From Gonatopus flavifemur (Eukaryota > Arthropoda > Insecta > Hymenoptera > Dryinidae), in contig JAFFJZ010000099.1 in assembly GCA_018340375.1 (NCBI GenBank), forward strand, positions 124,001 through 188,000: DNA of 64,000 nucleotides. The letters are read 5' to 3'. Below, one piece after another: positions 34,362-44,873 of this stretch. The translations under genes and the position numbers were made by a program. Under the pieces are notes generated by a model. That model searched no databases, was not told where the DNA came from, and saw only the letters and a program-made list of their open reading frames with translations. Positions within the stretch are counted from its first letter, which is position 1, and each line of letters begins with the position of its first letter.

Positions 34362-35430
34362 TATAAACTGTATGGAATTATATACAAATTATATGATTTT
34401 GACAATTTCTTCTTTCAGACAGTGTGGGAGCCTCTTCAACGCGGGGACTCAGTTGATGAGAACAATTCAATCAGCTGAAAGCCAGTAATGTTTTGAATTA
34501 GCATCGATGTGGACAACTTGACACGGCCGATGAAGATTTGTGAAATTATATCATTACAATTTTTTGTTCAACGCTCTACAGGAATTCATTTGTGTATAAT
34601 TAAGACTAAAAGCTTCTACTATCGACCACGCCAAGTTGTCCACATCGATACTAATTCAAAACATTACTGGATTTCAGCTGATTGAATTGTTTTCATCAAC
34701 TCAGTCCCCGCGTTGAAGAGGCTCCCACACTGTCTGAAAGAAGAAATTTTCAAAATCATATAATTTGTATATAATTCCATACAGTTTATATATAAGTTAT
34801 ATATAATTTATGTCTGAATTGTTTTTCTATCCCTAGTTTGGGAATATTACGTTTTTTTTGTTCATCCAGTGGCACTTTGTCTATACTCAGGAGCCCCAAA
34901 AAAATATTGGTAATCGAACCTCGCGCGGTCAAAGGTCGGCCCTGTTCCGAATAATGATGAAAACCAACCAGCGGATTTGGTTTCAAATCACTTAGAGACG
35001 TTTCTAGCATGTGAAATGGATAAATCTATTTCTTGTTCTACTCCCTTTTATATATTTGTTCAAAACGAAGGTGTGTTTTTAAAAATCATGCACCACTTTG
35101 AATGCTCTTCTTTTGTACTTCTCATACTATATAGAAAAATCTTCAAATATTATTTGGTTAACCAAATGTACTTGGTAGCGCATATTGATTTCACATCTTT
35201 TTTTTTTAATGTTATATTTGTTATATCAAGTAATCTTTCGGAAAGAGTGAAGTATTGTTTTCACGAATTTCTTTCCAAGTGTATGGTGAAACGTTTTCCT
35301 TTGTACTTTTTTAGAATTTTCAGGGGTCTTTGTCAGACATTCGTATGTTTTGTGGGATTTGACTTCATGTTTTAATATTCTATTTCTTGGGGGTGTTCAC
35401 GTACTTGGCGGTAATTTTTTACTTTTCTGA

Positions 35431-36461
35431 AGTTTTTATATTAACACAGTTAAACGCACCTTGCTTCTCTGAATCAAATGATATAAAAAACTCATTTTCG
35501 AAAAAAATTGAGTTAACAAGTTTTTGCCTGGTGCGGCAGAGATCGAATTCATGAATTCATTGAAACAAAGAAATATGTTTTTGAAATAAAAATGTATTCA
35601 ATTCACTCCGACAAATTCCGATTACTCCTCAGAAGGTGGCAATACTTTCTCACAAGCTATTTTTCTGCAGTACAGTTTGTATATGAAGAACTAATTCACC
35701 AAATTCTCATTTCATATTCATGAAAACATTCTATTTTGGATGCAAGAAACATGCATATGATTTATATTGATATTTTCCTATTTTTAAACTTATTTATTCA
35801 AGTGATTAAGTACTTCATTGAAAGGAGAAATCATCATTTTGGTACCACAGTTGGATATCACAATGGTATGAATTTCTTCTACCCATCGAATGCATAAATC
35901 ATTGAATCAAATTATGTTTCATAAGTTCGGAAATCAAAATTTTCCATCCAATCACTTTTTCATCAATCCTAAGTACCTCATATTCCAATCAATGATCCCA
36001 CCACTTCCGTGTGAATCACATATCAAATGGATTTGATGCAATAACTCCACAAATACCATTGAATGAATTCATTTCTGACACTCAAAAAAAAATTTATCGG
36101 TTCAAAACATTTTTCCTCTCAGTGTAAATCTATGGTTTCATTCCCATTTTCCCAATGTCAAGCTCGAAATATAACTAATAGGTTGTGGATGCATGACATT
36201 AAGAGTTTTGATTCAACATTTTTCAATTTTCGAATCATTTTCCACTTCGGATAACTTAAATGTATCTTTCACTGACACTGTATTCAATTGTGATCGATGA
36301 TCATGTCATTATTATTTTCTGAATTCTCTGGTCATTGATATTCAGAAGGGAGAAAAAAAGTACCTCTTTTCCTCTTCAAGATATTAATGATAAGGACGTT
36401 TGGGGAATAATAATGAACTTCAAATTAATCCATGGAAATGAGTGGAATCCCCATTAAAAAT
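35431..36461. other. unassigned, no gene seen
   Basis: AT-rich, probably single-copy. A short hairpin-like word pair (CACTCAAAAAAAAA, CTCTCAGTG) near 36080-36122 resembles a degenerate MITE. Confidence 0.35.
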
Positions 36462-37087
36462 TCCAAAAAAGTAAAAAAAACGCCCAGACCATGGAATTCC
36501 TCCTCATAACAACTGACAAAAAATTCTTTGAAAAGAAACTTCACTCTGCCCGGGAAAAAATAATTCATATATGATTGTACATAAGCATATATTGATTTTG
36601 GCCTCATATAATAATATATGAATGAGACTATACATGGCCATATGTGATCATATTCAATCATACATTATCATATATACAGGGTGGGGCATTTAAAGTGTCG
36701 CGGGCGTTTTTTCCAAAAATAAAATGAGATACGAGAAAATTTCTCGGACAAAAATTGTAGGATATCGAGGGGGACATCCGATGGTGGCCTTGGCTTTGAC
36801 CTCAAATCTCATCTTCAAGGGCATTCTGAGGTCAACTCTTGTTTTTTAAATAGCATCTCATATTTTTTACTGCAGATTTGGATTCTAGGTCAAAAACCAA
36901 GAAACTTTTGTCTGAACCATTTTCCCGAAATCCGCAAAGATGGCGCTCTAATCGATATTGTTCCATACTGAATCTGACATTAGAATAACTCGAAAATGAA
37001 GGGTCTTGGAGGAGAATGTTTCGGACAAAAGTTGTCTGATTCCAAGGGGGACCCCTTGAACTGAAACGGAGGTGATGGGGTATAACA

Positions 37088-37567
37088 GAACGTCGACTCA
37101 TCAGAAAATAATATGTTGATGAAGTTGTTATTGTGCATTTGCGCTAGACCCCATCGACAAAACTGTACACGATTTTCGAAATCATCACCGTGAAGGTCTT
37201 GATGCAAACAAATGTGATACGGATGGAATTTGTGACGTTTCAGTATTCGAAGAACACTTCTTCGAGAAATTCCCGAATGGAGTTCAATTTCACGAGAGCT
37301 CACGTGTGGATTATTGGCTACTGCAGCTAGTACATTAACTTCCGCATTTTCTCCGCTAACAGTTCTCATTCGATGTCGTTTTTCCCTTGTAACACTTCCC
37401 GTTTCTGAGAATAATTTTGTAATGCGTTGAAAATACCTAATGGATGGCGTTGTTCTTTCAGGAAATCGTTCTGCATACAAGTCATATGCTTGTCTGGGGT
37501 TCTTATGCACTTCACCGTAAATTTAGATGATATCGATCTTTTCAGAAACCGTGTATCGGATATCCAT
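37088..37567 (-). pseudogene. DD41D transposase N-terminal part in the 1.4-kb derivative
   Basis: From ATG 37567-37565 the frame starts MDIRYTVSEKIDII, hits a TAA, then reads YGEVHKNPRQAYDLYAERF and on through the HTH (SSREIELHSGISRRSVLRIL) to LFSDEST with the first catalytic Asp. There it is fused, at a short TCTGTTATACC-like join near 37088, to 3' non-coding DNA. The C-terminal half, with two catalytic Asp, is deleted. Apart from the deletion it is almost identical to the copy at 38083-39105. Confidence 0.85.
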
Positions 37568-38082
37568 GATTCTCAATTTGTCATAAACCAAGTAATAATC
37601 AAATGTAACTGACAAACTGACTTTCAAAATCGTGAATTTTCACTGAACCCCGTCGTTTGTTTACATCGCGTGAGCTCTGAATGGTGGTAATGTAGACGAT
37701 TGAAATGTGTTGTGTATTGACAACTTTTGTACGAAACATCCTTTTGCAAGACCCTTCGTTTTCTTGTTATTCGAATGTCAGATTCAAAATGGAACAATAT
37801 CGATTAGAGCGCCATTTTTGCGGATTTCAGGAAAATGGTTCAGACAAAAGTTTCTTGGTTTTTGACCTAGAATCCAAATCTGCAGTAAAAAATATGAGAT
37901 GCTATTTAAAAAACAAGAGTTGATCTCAGAATGCCCTTGAAGATGAGATTTGAGGTCAAAGCCAAGGCCACCATCGGATGTCCCCCTCGGTACCCTACAA
38001 CTTTTGTCCGAAAAATTTTCTCGTATCTCACTTTATGTTTGGAAAAAACGCCCGCGACACTTTAAATGCCCCACCCTGTATA

Positions 38083-39105
38083 CACCGTTACGGTGAAGTG
38101 CATAAGAACCCCAGACAAGCATATGACTTGTATGCAGAACGATTTCCTGAGAGAACAACGCCATCCATTAGGTATTTTCAACGCATTACAAAATTATTCT
38201 CAGAAACGGGAAGTGTTACAGGGGAAAAACGACATCGAATGAGAACTGTTAGCGGAGAAAATGCGGAAGTTAATGTACTAGCTGCAGTAGCCAATAATCC
38301 ACACGTGAGCTCTCGTGAAATTGAACTCCATTCGGGAATTTCTCGAAGAAGTGTTCTTCGAATACTGAAACGTCACAAATTCCATCCGTATCACATTTGT
38401 TTGCATCAAGACCTTCACGGTGATGATTTCGAAAATCGTGTACAGTTTTGTCGATGGGGTCTAGCGCAAATGCACAATAACAACTTCATCAACATATTAT
38501 TTTCTGATGAGTCGACGTTCACCAATCATGGTCAATTAAATCGACATAATATGCATTACTGGGCGACAGAAAATCCAAGATGGTTACGTCAAGTAGAGCA
38601 TCAAAGACAATGGGCTGTGAATGTTTGGTGTGGTATTTTTCGATCTCGAGTAATTGGACCGTACTTCATTGCAGATACGCTAAATGGAGAGAAGTACAGA
38701 CATTTCTTAGATCAAGTACTTCCAACATTACTTGCAGACATACCTATTCAGGAACGATTGAATATGTGGTATCAACACGATGGTTGTCCATCCCATTATG
38801 CAGTCACAGCTCGACAAATATTGGACAGAGATTATCCTGGACGATGGATAGGACGTCGTGGACCAGTTCATTGGCCTGCCCGTTCTCCGGATCTTACTTC
38901 TCCAGATTTTTTTTGATGGGGATACATAAAAGAAACAGTTGATCAACAAGCACCGACTACACCTGAGAATATGCGTCAACGAATCATCAATGCATGCGCG
39001 AGCATCAATGAAGATATTTTAGCACGAGTTCAGCAATCTTTTGTAAAACGTTTTGAAATGTGGATTGAAGTCGAAGGCCATCATTGTGAGCATCTACTGC
39101 ATTAA
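38083..39105 (+). pseudogene. DD41D transposase, subfamily C, 5'-truncated with one stop
   Basis: Coding similarity begins at YGEVHKNPRQ just right of the inner element end (38078) and runs to TAA at 39103-39105. The HTH, LFSDESTF, QHDGCPSH and SPDLTSPDFF motifs are present with DD41D spacing. TGA at 38914-38916 replaces a Leu codon in the conserved DFFLWG word. The first ~16 codons are missing because of the inserted copy. A longer open frame reaching back to 37978 runs through the TIR and is not the native start. Confidence 0.88.
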
Positions 39106-40159
39106 AATTATCCAAGTGATGTAGACGATTGAAATGTGTTGTGTTTTGTCTGTTATACCCCATCACCTCCGTTTCTGTTCAAGGGGTCCCCCTTGGAATC
39201 AGACAACTTTTGTCCGAAATATTCTCCTCCAAGACCCTTCGTTTTCGAGTTATTCTAATGTCAGATTCAGTATGGAACAATATCGATTAGAGCGCCATCT
39301 TTGCGGATTTCAGGAAAATGGTTCAAACAAAAGTTTCTTGGTTTTTGACCTAGAATCCAAATCTGCAGTAAAAAATATGAGATGCTATTTAAAAAACAAG
39401 AGTTGACCTCAGAATGCCCTTGAAGATGAGATTTGAGGTCAAAGCCAAGGCCACCATCGGATGTCCCCCTCGATACCCTACAATTTTTGTCCGAAAAATT
39501 TTCTCGTATCTCATTTTATTTTTGGAAAAAACGCCCGCGACACTTTAAATGCCCCACCCTGTATACATAAACGAACAAAAATACTTCACAATGTTTGAGC
39601 GTATATAGCCATTATCCATATACGAATGCATATATGAATCCATATATGTATGGGTCCATATATGGAATTCTTTCTCTCGGGTGTCCAGAATTTTACTTAA
39701 ACTAGTAAAATTATACCATTCGAAAAAAAAGATGTGAAATCAATATCAGTTATCAAGTAAATTTAGTGATCCAAATGGTATGGGAACAATTTCTGGTATA
39801 TTGTGATTTTAATTTGTCAAAAATGCATTCATAGTGGTGTACAATTCCTGAAAAACATCTTCATCTTGAAAATATGTATAGAGTCAATCAGGGTAAGTGA
39901 CGCACTTTCCCGCTCCACAACAGCACAGAACAATACATCAAACCTCATTTACTCAAGGGAAATTTCAAGATTGTAATTGAATCTTCATATTTTTCTTGCG
40001 TGAACGAGGTTTGATGTATTATTTTATGCTGTAGAGGAGCGGGAAAGCGCGTCATCTCACCCCCATTGACTCTAAAAGAAAATAGAACAAAAATTGGGTT
40101 CATCCACTTCACACAATACTACAAACAACTCTGAGTTACTCTAAACCAAACATGTTGGT

Positions 40160-40480
40160 TGGTCAGATATGTTTTGAAACCCACGTCGATGTGAAATACT
40201 TCGCCTGGCCGATACCCATGTGGAAGAAATGTCCAAATCTGTTTGGAATTGTACACAATTTGTATACAATTGTATATGATTTGTATACAATTTATGTACA
40301 ATTGTATACATTTTCGGACATTTTTTCCACATGAGTGATGATTCCGTGAAATCATATTATTCAAAGTTTTATCTTGATGTCCTTCACAAATTTCTTGAAT
40401 GTAAACAAGACTGAAAACTCATGCTACCGGCCACGCCAAGTATTCCACATTTACGTGGATTTCAAAACATATGTCACGTC
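40160..40480. repeat. central hairpin of the large TIR element
   Basis: TGTTTTGAAACCCACGT near 40170 pairs with ACGTGGATTTCAAAACA near 40455. Inside, 40219-40334 is a tighter hairpin (CATGTGGAAGAAATGTCC with its inverse) with ATTGTATAC repeats, probably a small insertion. The loop flank matches the loop of 31661-35430. Confidence 0.6.
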
Positions 40481-40654
40481 CAGAGATATTCAAAGAATAT
40501 TTCCTTAAATGACAACAGCAAAGGAATTAATATGAGATATTAATACCTTAAAATATAAGTTCCCCTATTTTGCGTCGTGGACAAGGATGGGGAGAAACAG
40601 AGCAGTTGGAAAAGGAAAGTTGAATAAAAATATTGGATTTGTAAAAATTGAATA

Positions 40655-40660
40655 TTTATT
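40655..40660 (-). terminator. AATAAA poly(A) signal overlapping a stop codon
   Basis: On the minus strand the last codons read GAA TAA, and the stop lies inside AATAAA. Such a compact 3' end fits a short transcription unit running from the promoter near 42145. Confidence 0.5.
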
Positions 40661-41051
40661 CTATCAAAGTTTTGAACAATTCTATATATGATAACTCTTC
40701 CTCAGTCAGGTTGAACATACGTAAGTCACAATCGCAAAGTTTAGTATAATTCTCTAACAAGTTGATACAAGTTTTACAATTGAAAAACTCTATATTATTG
40801 ACTTCACAATTTTCACATCTATCAATGGAATTGAATTTTCTAATCAAATTGGCTTGATACTATTGCAATTCCCGTAAGTTTGAACGTATGTATTCTTGAA
40901 TTCGGTTGGATCGAGAAATATTTCTTTCTAATGATTGACAGAGCTTATTCTGAGTGTTGTTGTTCAACTCGCTTTTTCTTAATGATTTTTCGATCAACTT
41001 CATCTTTTCATTCACAAAGATGAGTTGTCTGAATATCTCCAGATCCAACAT
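40656..41051 (-). pseudogene. small coiled-coil plus Cys-cluster protein, second paralogue, one stop
   Basis: 131 codons from ATG 41051-41049 with a single in-frame TAG at codon 64 (40862-40860, after LRELQ). The first half is charged and helical (KMKLIEKSLRKSELNNNTQN). The second half carries CENCEVNNIEFFNCKTC, a CX2CX9CX2C cluster able to bind one zinc, followed by NLLENY and an acidic tail. It is clearly a paralogue of 41067-41432, which it follows after 15 bases. I do not recognise the family. If the stop is a real mutation it is a pseudogene; read-through or a downstream start is also possible. Confidence 0.55.
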
Positions 41052-41066
41052 TGAAAGAAAGAAAAT

Positions 41067-41432
41067 TCAAAACAATTGTTTATTCATATAGATATGGATC
41101 GATTCATCGTAAGTCAATTTCATCTGTTGTAATTCGTCACTGTTGAATTGTATATATTTTTCTAATAAATTTGCACAACGTTTACAATTCAAAAATTCTA
41201 CTTTGTTCACTATACAATTTTTACATTTGATGATGTCAGTAGGATTTGCCTTGGGTTTTGAATTTTCTTCTTTCAATTCTTCTAATGCCAATTGTACTTT
41301 CTTTTGAGCTCGATTCAAACTTTTCCAAAGATTGTATTGTTTTTTGGAATCCAATTTATTTTCAAGTAAATCTGCCTTCTTTGTTTCAATAATAGATTTC
41401 AAATATGTAATTCTGAATTGTAATTCACTCAT
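41067..41432 (-). CDS. small coiled-coil plus Cys-cluster protein, first paralogue
   Basis: 121 residues, intact, starting MSELQFRITYLKSIIETKKA. Residues ~10-60 are a heptad-like charged helix (KKADLLENKLDSKKQYNLWK and on to ALEELKEENSK). Residues ~70-86 hold CKNCIVNKVEFLNCKRC, the same CX2CX9CX2C cluster as the next ORF, followed by NLLEKY and an acidic C-terminus. There is no signal peptide or membrane segment. It could be a small nuclear or virion-like accessory protein or a DNA-binding factor, but no function is assigned. It lies about 0.7 kb downstream of a strong minus-strand promoter and upstream of its paralogue in the same direction. A GTAAGT donor at 41882-41877 suggests a possible leader intron. 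Confidence 0.6.
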   Translation of the reverse strand: MSELQFRITYLKSIIETKKADLLENKLDSKKQYNLWKSLNRAQKKVQLALEELKEENSKPKANPTDIIKCKNCIVNKVEFLNCKRCANLLEKYIQFNSDELQQMKLTYDESIHIYMNKQLF

Positions 41433-41470
41433 TCTGGATTATATTCATTTGATTCATTCCTCATGATATT

Positions 41471-41765
41471 AGAATAAAACCTTTGAATTGACATAGATTA
41501 AGTCCTTGGAATCAATGTTTTTCATCTAATATCAATTTTATTGTTTCTATTAACACTTGGGAGATCCTTGGAATCAATGTTTCCCACAAGTAGTTAATTT
41601 TTAACAGAAGGTGTTTATTCAATAATTATGATTAGAACCTTTCAATTGACATAGATGAAGTCCTTGGAATCAATGTTCTCCATCTAATATCAATTCTATT
41701 GTTTCTAATTAACACTTGGGAGATCTTTGGAATCAATGTTTCCCACAAGTAGTTGATTTTTAACT
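41471..41765. repeat. direct duplication of about 160 bp in the leader of the gene unit
   Basis: The blocks 41479-41605 and 41638-41764 match closely; both include CCTTGGAATCAATGTT twice, giving four copies in all. It lies between the promoter and the first ORF. Confidence 0.75.
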
Positions 41766-42141
41766 ATGGTTCCAATCGGAATCTTCCAACTTGAAAAACT
41801 GAGTGATTTTTGTTTAACCCGAGAGGCAAATTTACTTGAATTTCAATGTTCACAATGTTTTTCACAAAGATTTTGCACTTACAATTTATATTCCAAGTAT
41901 GAGTATTTCACAATGATAGAACCTTGGGAAGAAACAGAGTCAAACACTTCAGAATTATTTCAAACACTTTGAAATACGAACACTTTGTATAGAAAATATT
42001 TCAAACACATTTGAAAGAAAATTCTAACACTTTGAGAAACAAAATATCAAACACCTTGAAAAGAGATTGAACACTTGAACTTGAACACTTGTAGAGAACT
42101 TGAAGATGATTCCGAATTGTAGTAGAAGAAACTGGAGGAGA

Positions 42142-42176
42142 GACTGACTTTTGGGCCCAATGCATGGGTTTTTATA
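42142..42176 (-). promoter_or_regulatory. arthropod-type core promoter: TATA box and TCAGTC initiator
   Basis: Minus strand: TATAAAAA starts at 42176 and TCAGTC spans 42147-42142. If the A of TCAGTC (42145) is +1, the TATA box starts at -31, the textbook spacing, and TCAGT is the arthropod initiator consensus. Downstream lies a leader rich in AAGTGTT words, then the two small ORFs. Confidence 0.65.
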
Positions 42177-42479
42177 CCATAAAAATCCATCATGGTGGAC
42201 TTGTTTTGGTAGATTAGAAAAGTGTACTTTGGTCTATCGATGATGAGTCCATGAACTGCCCTTATGACGCATCGCAGATAAACAGTGTTTGCGCGTGAAG
42301 TTTGGGTGAAAGTTAGCACTACAGTCTAAAATACGTGAAATGAATCTCACGATTGAACATCCTTTAATAGCAAATGAATACCAATTGTTCTCATATAGTG
42401 AAATGTTTTGTTTAAATTATTTGTTTGCTGGAAACTATGTTCAATCACATGAAATGCGAATATGCATATAAAAGGAATG

Positions 42480-42766
42480 AGAACATAAAATATGCATATT
42501 AGATACTTGTATGAATATGTATATTGAATATTATATAGAATATTTATGTATGAATATGTATATTGAATATTATATAGAATATTTATTTACGAATATTTAT
42601 ATTGAATATAGAATATTTGTGTATGAATATGCATATTGGATATCACATGGAATATGCATGTAAGATATTCACACGAATATGCAGATTGAACGAGATATTC
42701 ATATGGATTACATGGGGTATTTATGGAATGTGAAATATGAATATGAGATGTATGAATAGGTATATA
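42480..42766. repeat. 39-bp AT-rich satellite, left part
   Basis: Units of about 39 bases (GTATGAATATGTATATTGAA plus 19 more) repeat, best seen at 42510-42600, and decay on both sides. It continues at 44093-44330 beyond the mariner. Confidence 0.75.
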
Positions 42767-42768
42767 TA

Positions 42769-44090
42769 CGAGGTGTATTCAAAAAGTAAGGTGACTTTGT
42801 ATTTTTAAGAAAAAATATTCACTTATTTATCAATATTTATGTTGTCCCCTTCAAAGTAATCCCCCTCAGATACAATACACTTATGCCAACGGTTTTTCCA
42901 ATCCTCAAAGCACTTCTCATAAGCACTTTTCGGTATAGCCTTGAGCTCTTCCAGCGATGCAGTTTTTATCTCTTCAATCGTTGCAAATCTCCGTCCTTTC
43001 ATAGGTCTCTTTAGTTTTGGGAACAAGAAAAAGTCACATGGGGCCAAATCCGGTGAATATTGTGGCTGAGGCATGATTGTGGTGTTGTTTTTGGCCAAAA
43101 AATCTCTCACAAGCAAAGATGAGTGAGCAGGGGCATTATCGTGATGCAAAAGCCATGAATTATTTTTCCACAATTCTGGACGTTCTCTTCGTATTGCTTC
43201 TCGCAAACGGCGCATAACTTCAAGATCATACTGTTGATTGACCGTACGACCATATGGTAAGAACTCCTGATGCACCACGCCATGGTAATCGAAGAAAACA
43301 GTGAGCAAAACTTCGACATTTGATCGAACTTGGCGTGCTTTTTTCAGTCTTGGCTCATCTGGGGTCTTCCATTGGGACGATTGGACTTTGGTTCCGACAT
43401 CATAACCATATAACCATGATTCGTCACCAGTTATGACCCTTTTGAGTAAATCTGGGTCGTCGTTGACGTCATTCAACAGTTCTTGAGCGATGCTCATGCG
43501 ACGGTTCTTTTGGTCAAGATTTAGCAATTTCGGAACAAACTTCGCTGACACACGTCTCATGCCCAAAACGTTAGAAAAAATTTCATGGCACGAGCCAAGC
43601 GATAAACCAACATCCTCAGCAACTTCTCTGATAGTGATTCGACGACTTTCCAAAACAATTTTCTCCACTGCTTGAACGTTTTCATCAGTTGTTGACGTGC
43701 TTGGGCGTCCAGAGCGAGGCTCGTCATTGGCATCTTCCCGGCCATCTTGGAAAAGTTTGTACCACTTGTAAACATTTTTTTTACTCAGAACAGTTTCACC
43801 GTATGCTACTGTCAACATTGTAAGTGTTTCGGAGCACTTTATTTCATTTTTTACACAAAATTTGATGCAAATCCTTTGATCCATATTTTTCGATAGCAAG
43901 AAATCGCCGAGCACGCAAAACACTTATAACCTTTACGCCTCTCACAACCAAACAAAAAATGCTATACACTGGAAACTTGGTACAGATGTTCGGGAAGAGT
44001 GTGCCAACATAACAAAACAAAAAAATCGATAATCGAAAGTACGTTGCCCGCGAAATTTGAAAAGTCACCTTACTTTTTGAACACACCTCG
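42769..44090 (-). mobile_element. mariner element, apparently intact
   Basis: 1,322 bases between TA at 42767-42768 and 44091-44092. The 27-base terminal repeats (CGAGGTGTATTCAAAAAGTA plus seven more) differ at one position. It encloses one uninterrupted transposase and sits in the 39-bp satellite. Length, ends and frame all look complete, so it is a candidate active copy. Confidence 0.93.
42823..43884 (-). CDS. mariner transposase (DD34D), intact frame
   Basis: 353 residues from the Met of MDQRICIKFCVKNEIKCSET; the frame extends 13 codons further to 43923, but this Met fits the family. N-terminal HTH with YKWYKLFQDGRED; second HTH with ITIREVAEDVGLSLG; the linker motif appears as RVITGDESWLYGYD (the first Asp region). 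Then come HHDNAPAH and YSPDLAPCDFFLF, giving 34 residues between second and third Asp as in all mariners. C-terminal DWKNRWHKCI and GDYFEGD are typical. The enzyme would excise and insert the element at TA. No lesion was seen. Confidence 0.93.
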   Translation of the reverse strand: MDQRICIKFCVKNEIKCSETLTMLTVAYGETVLSKKNVYKWYKLFQDGREDANDEPRSGRPSTSTTDENVQAVEKIVLESRRITIREVAEDVGLSLGSCHEIFSNVLGMRRVSAKFVPKLLNLDQKNRRMSIAQELLNDVNDDPDLLKRVITGDESWLYGYDVGTKVQSSQWKTPDEPRLKKARQVRSNVEVLLTVFFDYHGVVHQEFLPYGRTVNQQYDLEVMRRLREAIRRERPELWKNNSWLLHHDNAPAHSSLLVRDFLAKNNTTIMPQPQYSPDLAPCDFFLFPKLKRPMKGRRFATIEEIKTASLEELKAIPKSAYEKCFEDWKNRWHKCIVSEGDYFEGDNINIDK

Positions 44091-44092
44091 TA

Positions 44093-44344
44093 TATAGAAC
44101 ATTCATATACGAGACATAAACATCAATATGCATATCGAATATCACACCAAACATTCATGTACGAGGTATTCATATGAATACGCGTGTTGAATATTAAATG
44201 GAATATTCATGGGATACTCATGCATAAAATATGCATGTGAGATATTCGCATAAATATGCATGTCGATCATCATATTTATGTGTAAAACATAGGTGCGAGA
44301 CGTTCACATGCATATGAGCGAGGGAAAAGAAACGATTTCGTCAC
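44093..44344. repeat. 39-bp satellite, right part
   Basis: Degenerate continuation of 42480-42766 (ATATTCATG, GAATATGCAT words), becoming more diverged to about 44300. Confidence 0.6.
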
Positions 44345-44873
44345 ACATATCTGAAACAACCAACATATTGGGTTCAAAGTAACTCAGAATTTTTCTAGTG
44401 TGTGAAGTAGATGAACCTAATTTTTGTTTTATTTTCCTTTATACATATTTTTGAGATGAGGATGTTTTGAGAAATTTTGAACCACTATGAATGTATTTTT
44501 GACAAATTAAAACTACAATGTATACCAGAAATTGTTCACATACCATGTGGATCACCAAATGTACTTGGTAACTGATATTGAATCCACATGCTTCTTTTTA
44601 ATGGTATATATTTGTTAGTTCAAGTAAAATTCTGAACAGAGTGGAGTTTTTGCTTGAAGAAGTTTTTGTCAGTTGTTATTGTAAGAAATTCACATGATTT
44701 CATGGACTGGGCGTTTTGTTTTACTTTTTTAGATTTTCTACTACCCTGCAATTTTACCAACTCTGATACGATATTGGCACAGTGCCGTTTTTCTAAAACT
44801 TGGGTTCCTGCTCAGTAGCAAAAATTAAATACTGGCACAAGACTGTCTGTCTACAGGAGTCAACCCTGCTCAA

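Larger units (their letters stand above)
31661..35430. mobile_element. foldback element split by a DD41D copy
   Basis: Left arm 31661-32293 plus 34362-34505; right arm 34625-35430. The arms are close inverses, for example CGCCAAGTACATGAACACC near 31681 against its inverse near 35405. A loop of about 120 bases lies at 34506-34624. The outer ends (CAAAAAAGTGAAGAAATAACGCC type) match those of the larger element at 36462-44739, as does the loop flank (GGCCACGCCAAGT). A DD41D copy (32294-34361) interrupts the left arm. Confidence 0.75.
36677..39561. mobile_element. DD41D composite, subfamily C (one copy inside another)
   Basis: Outer ends CAGGGTGGGGCATTTAAAG and its inverse, TA at 36675-36676 and 39562-39563. 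A third end of the same type lies at 38078. The stretch 36677-38078 is a complete 1.4-kb deletion derivative with both TIRs, followed by a full-size copy that lacks its own left TIR and first codons. The empty site is shown by the related element near 59555-59565. The simplest reading is insertion of the short copy into the long one, then loss of the DNA between the two left TIRs by recombination. Confidence 0.75.
36548..39681. mobile_element. CCCGGG-ended CATATATG element, split by DD41D
   Basis: Left part 36548-36676 and right part 39562-39681 together match 59344-59762. Ends CCCGGGAAAAAATAATTC and an approximate CTCTCGGG are flanked by TG (36546-36547 and 39682-39683). The opposite arm of the host element, near 44625, shows the uninterrupted site, which supports the boundaries. 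Confidence 0.78.
36462..44739. mobile_element. large TIR element carrying a small gene unit, multiply interrupted
   Basis: The left arm is 36462-36547 continued at 39682-40160; the right arm is 44345-44739. Ends read CAAAAAAGTAAAAAAAACGCC on the left and an approximate inverse (GGCGTTTTGTTTTACTTTTT) on the right. The arms match the foldback at 31661-35430. Beyond the central hairpin (40160-40480) lies 40480-44345, which the smaller foldback lacks. It holds a minus-strand gene unit (promoter near 42145, two ORFs, AATAAA at 40660), a 39-bp satellite and a mariner. Nested in the left arm are a CCCGGG-ended element and a DD41D composite. It is either a larger parent of the foldback family or a foldback with a captured insert. 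Confidence 0.6.

Noticed and set aside
37978..38082. N-terminal extension of the transposase frame at 38083
   Set aside because: The extension is TIR sequence of the inserted 1.4-kb element, not transposase; the related copy shows a different N-terminus.
42047..42319. 90-codon minus-strand frame starting upstream of the TATA box
   Set aside because: It overlaps the TATA box and initiator, so a transcript from 42145 could not contain its start, and it has no recognisable domain.
36462..44739. Large TIR element as a Polinton/Maverick or an integrated parvovirus
   Set aside because: No protein-primed polymerase, integrase, ATPase, capsid or replication-initiator motif could be read; only the two small Cys-cluster ORFs and later insertions are present.
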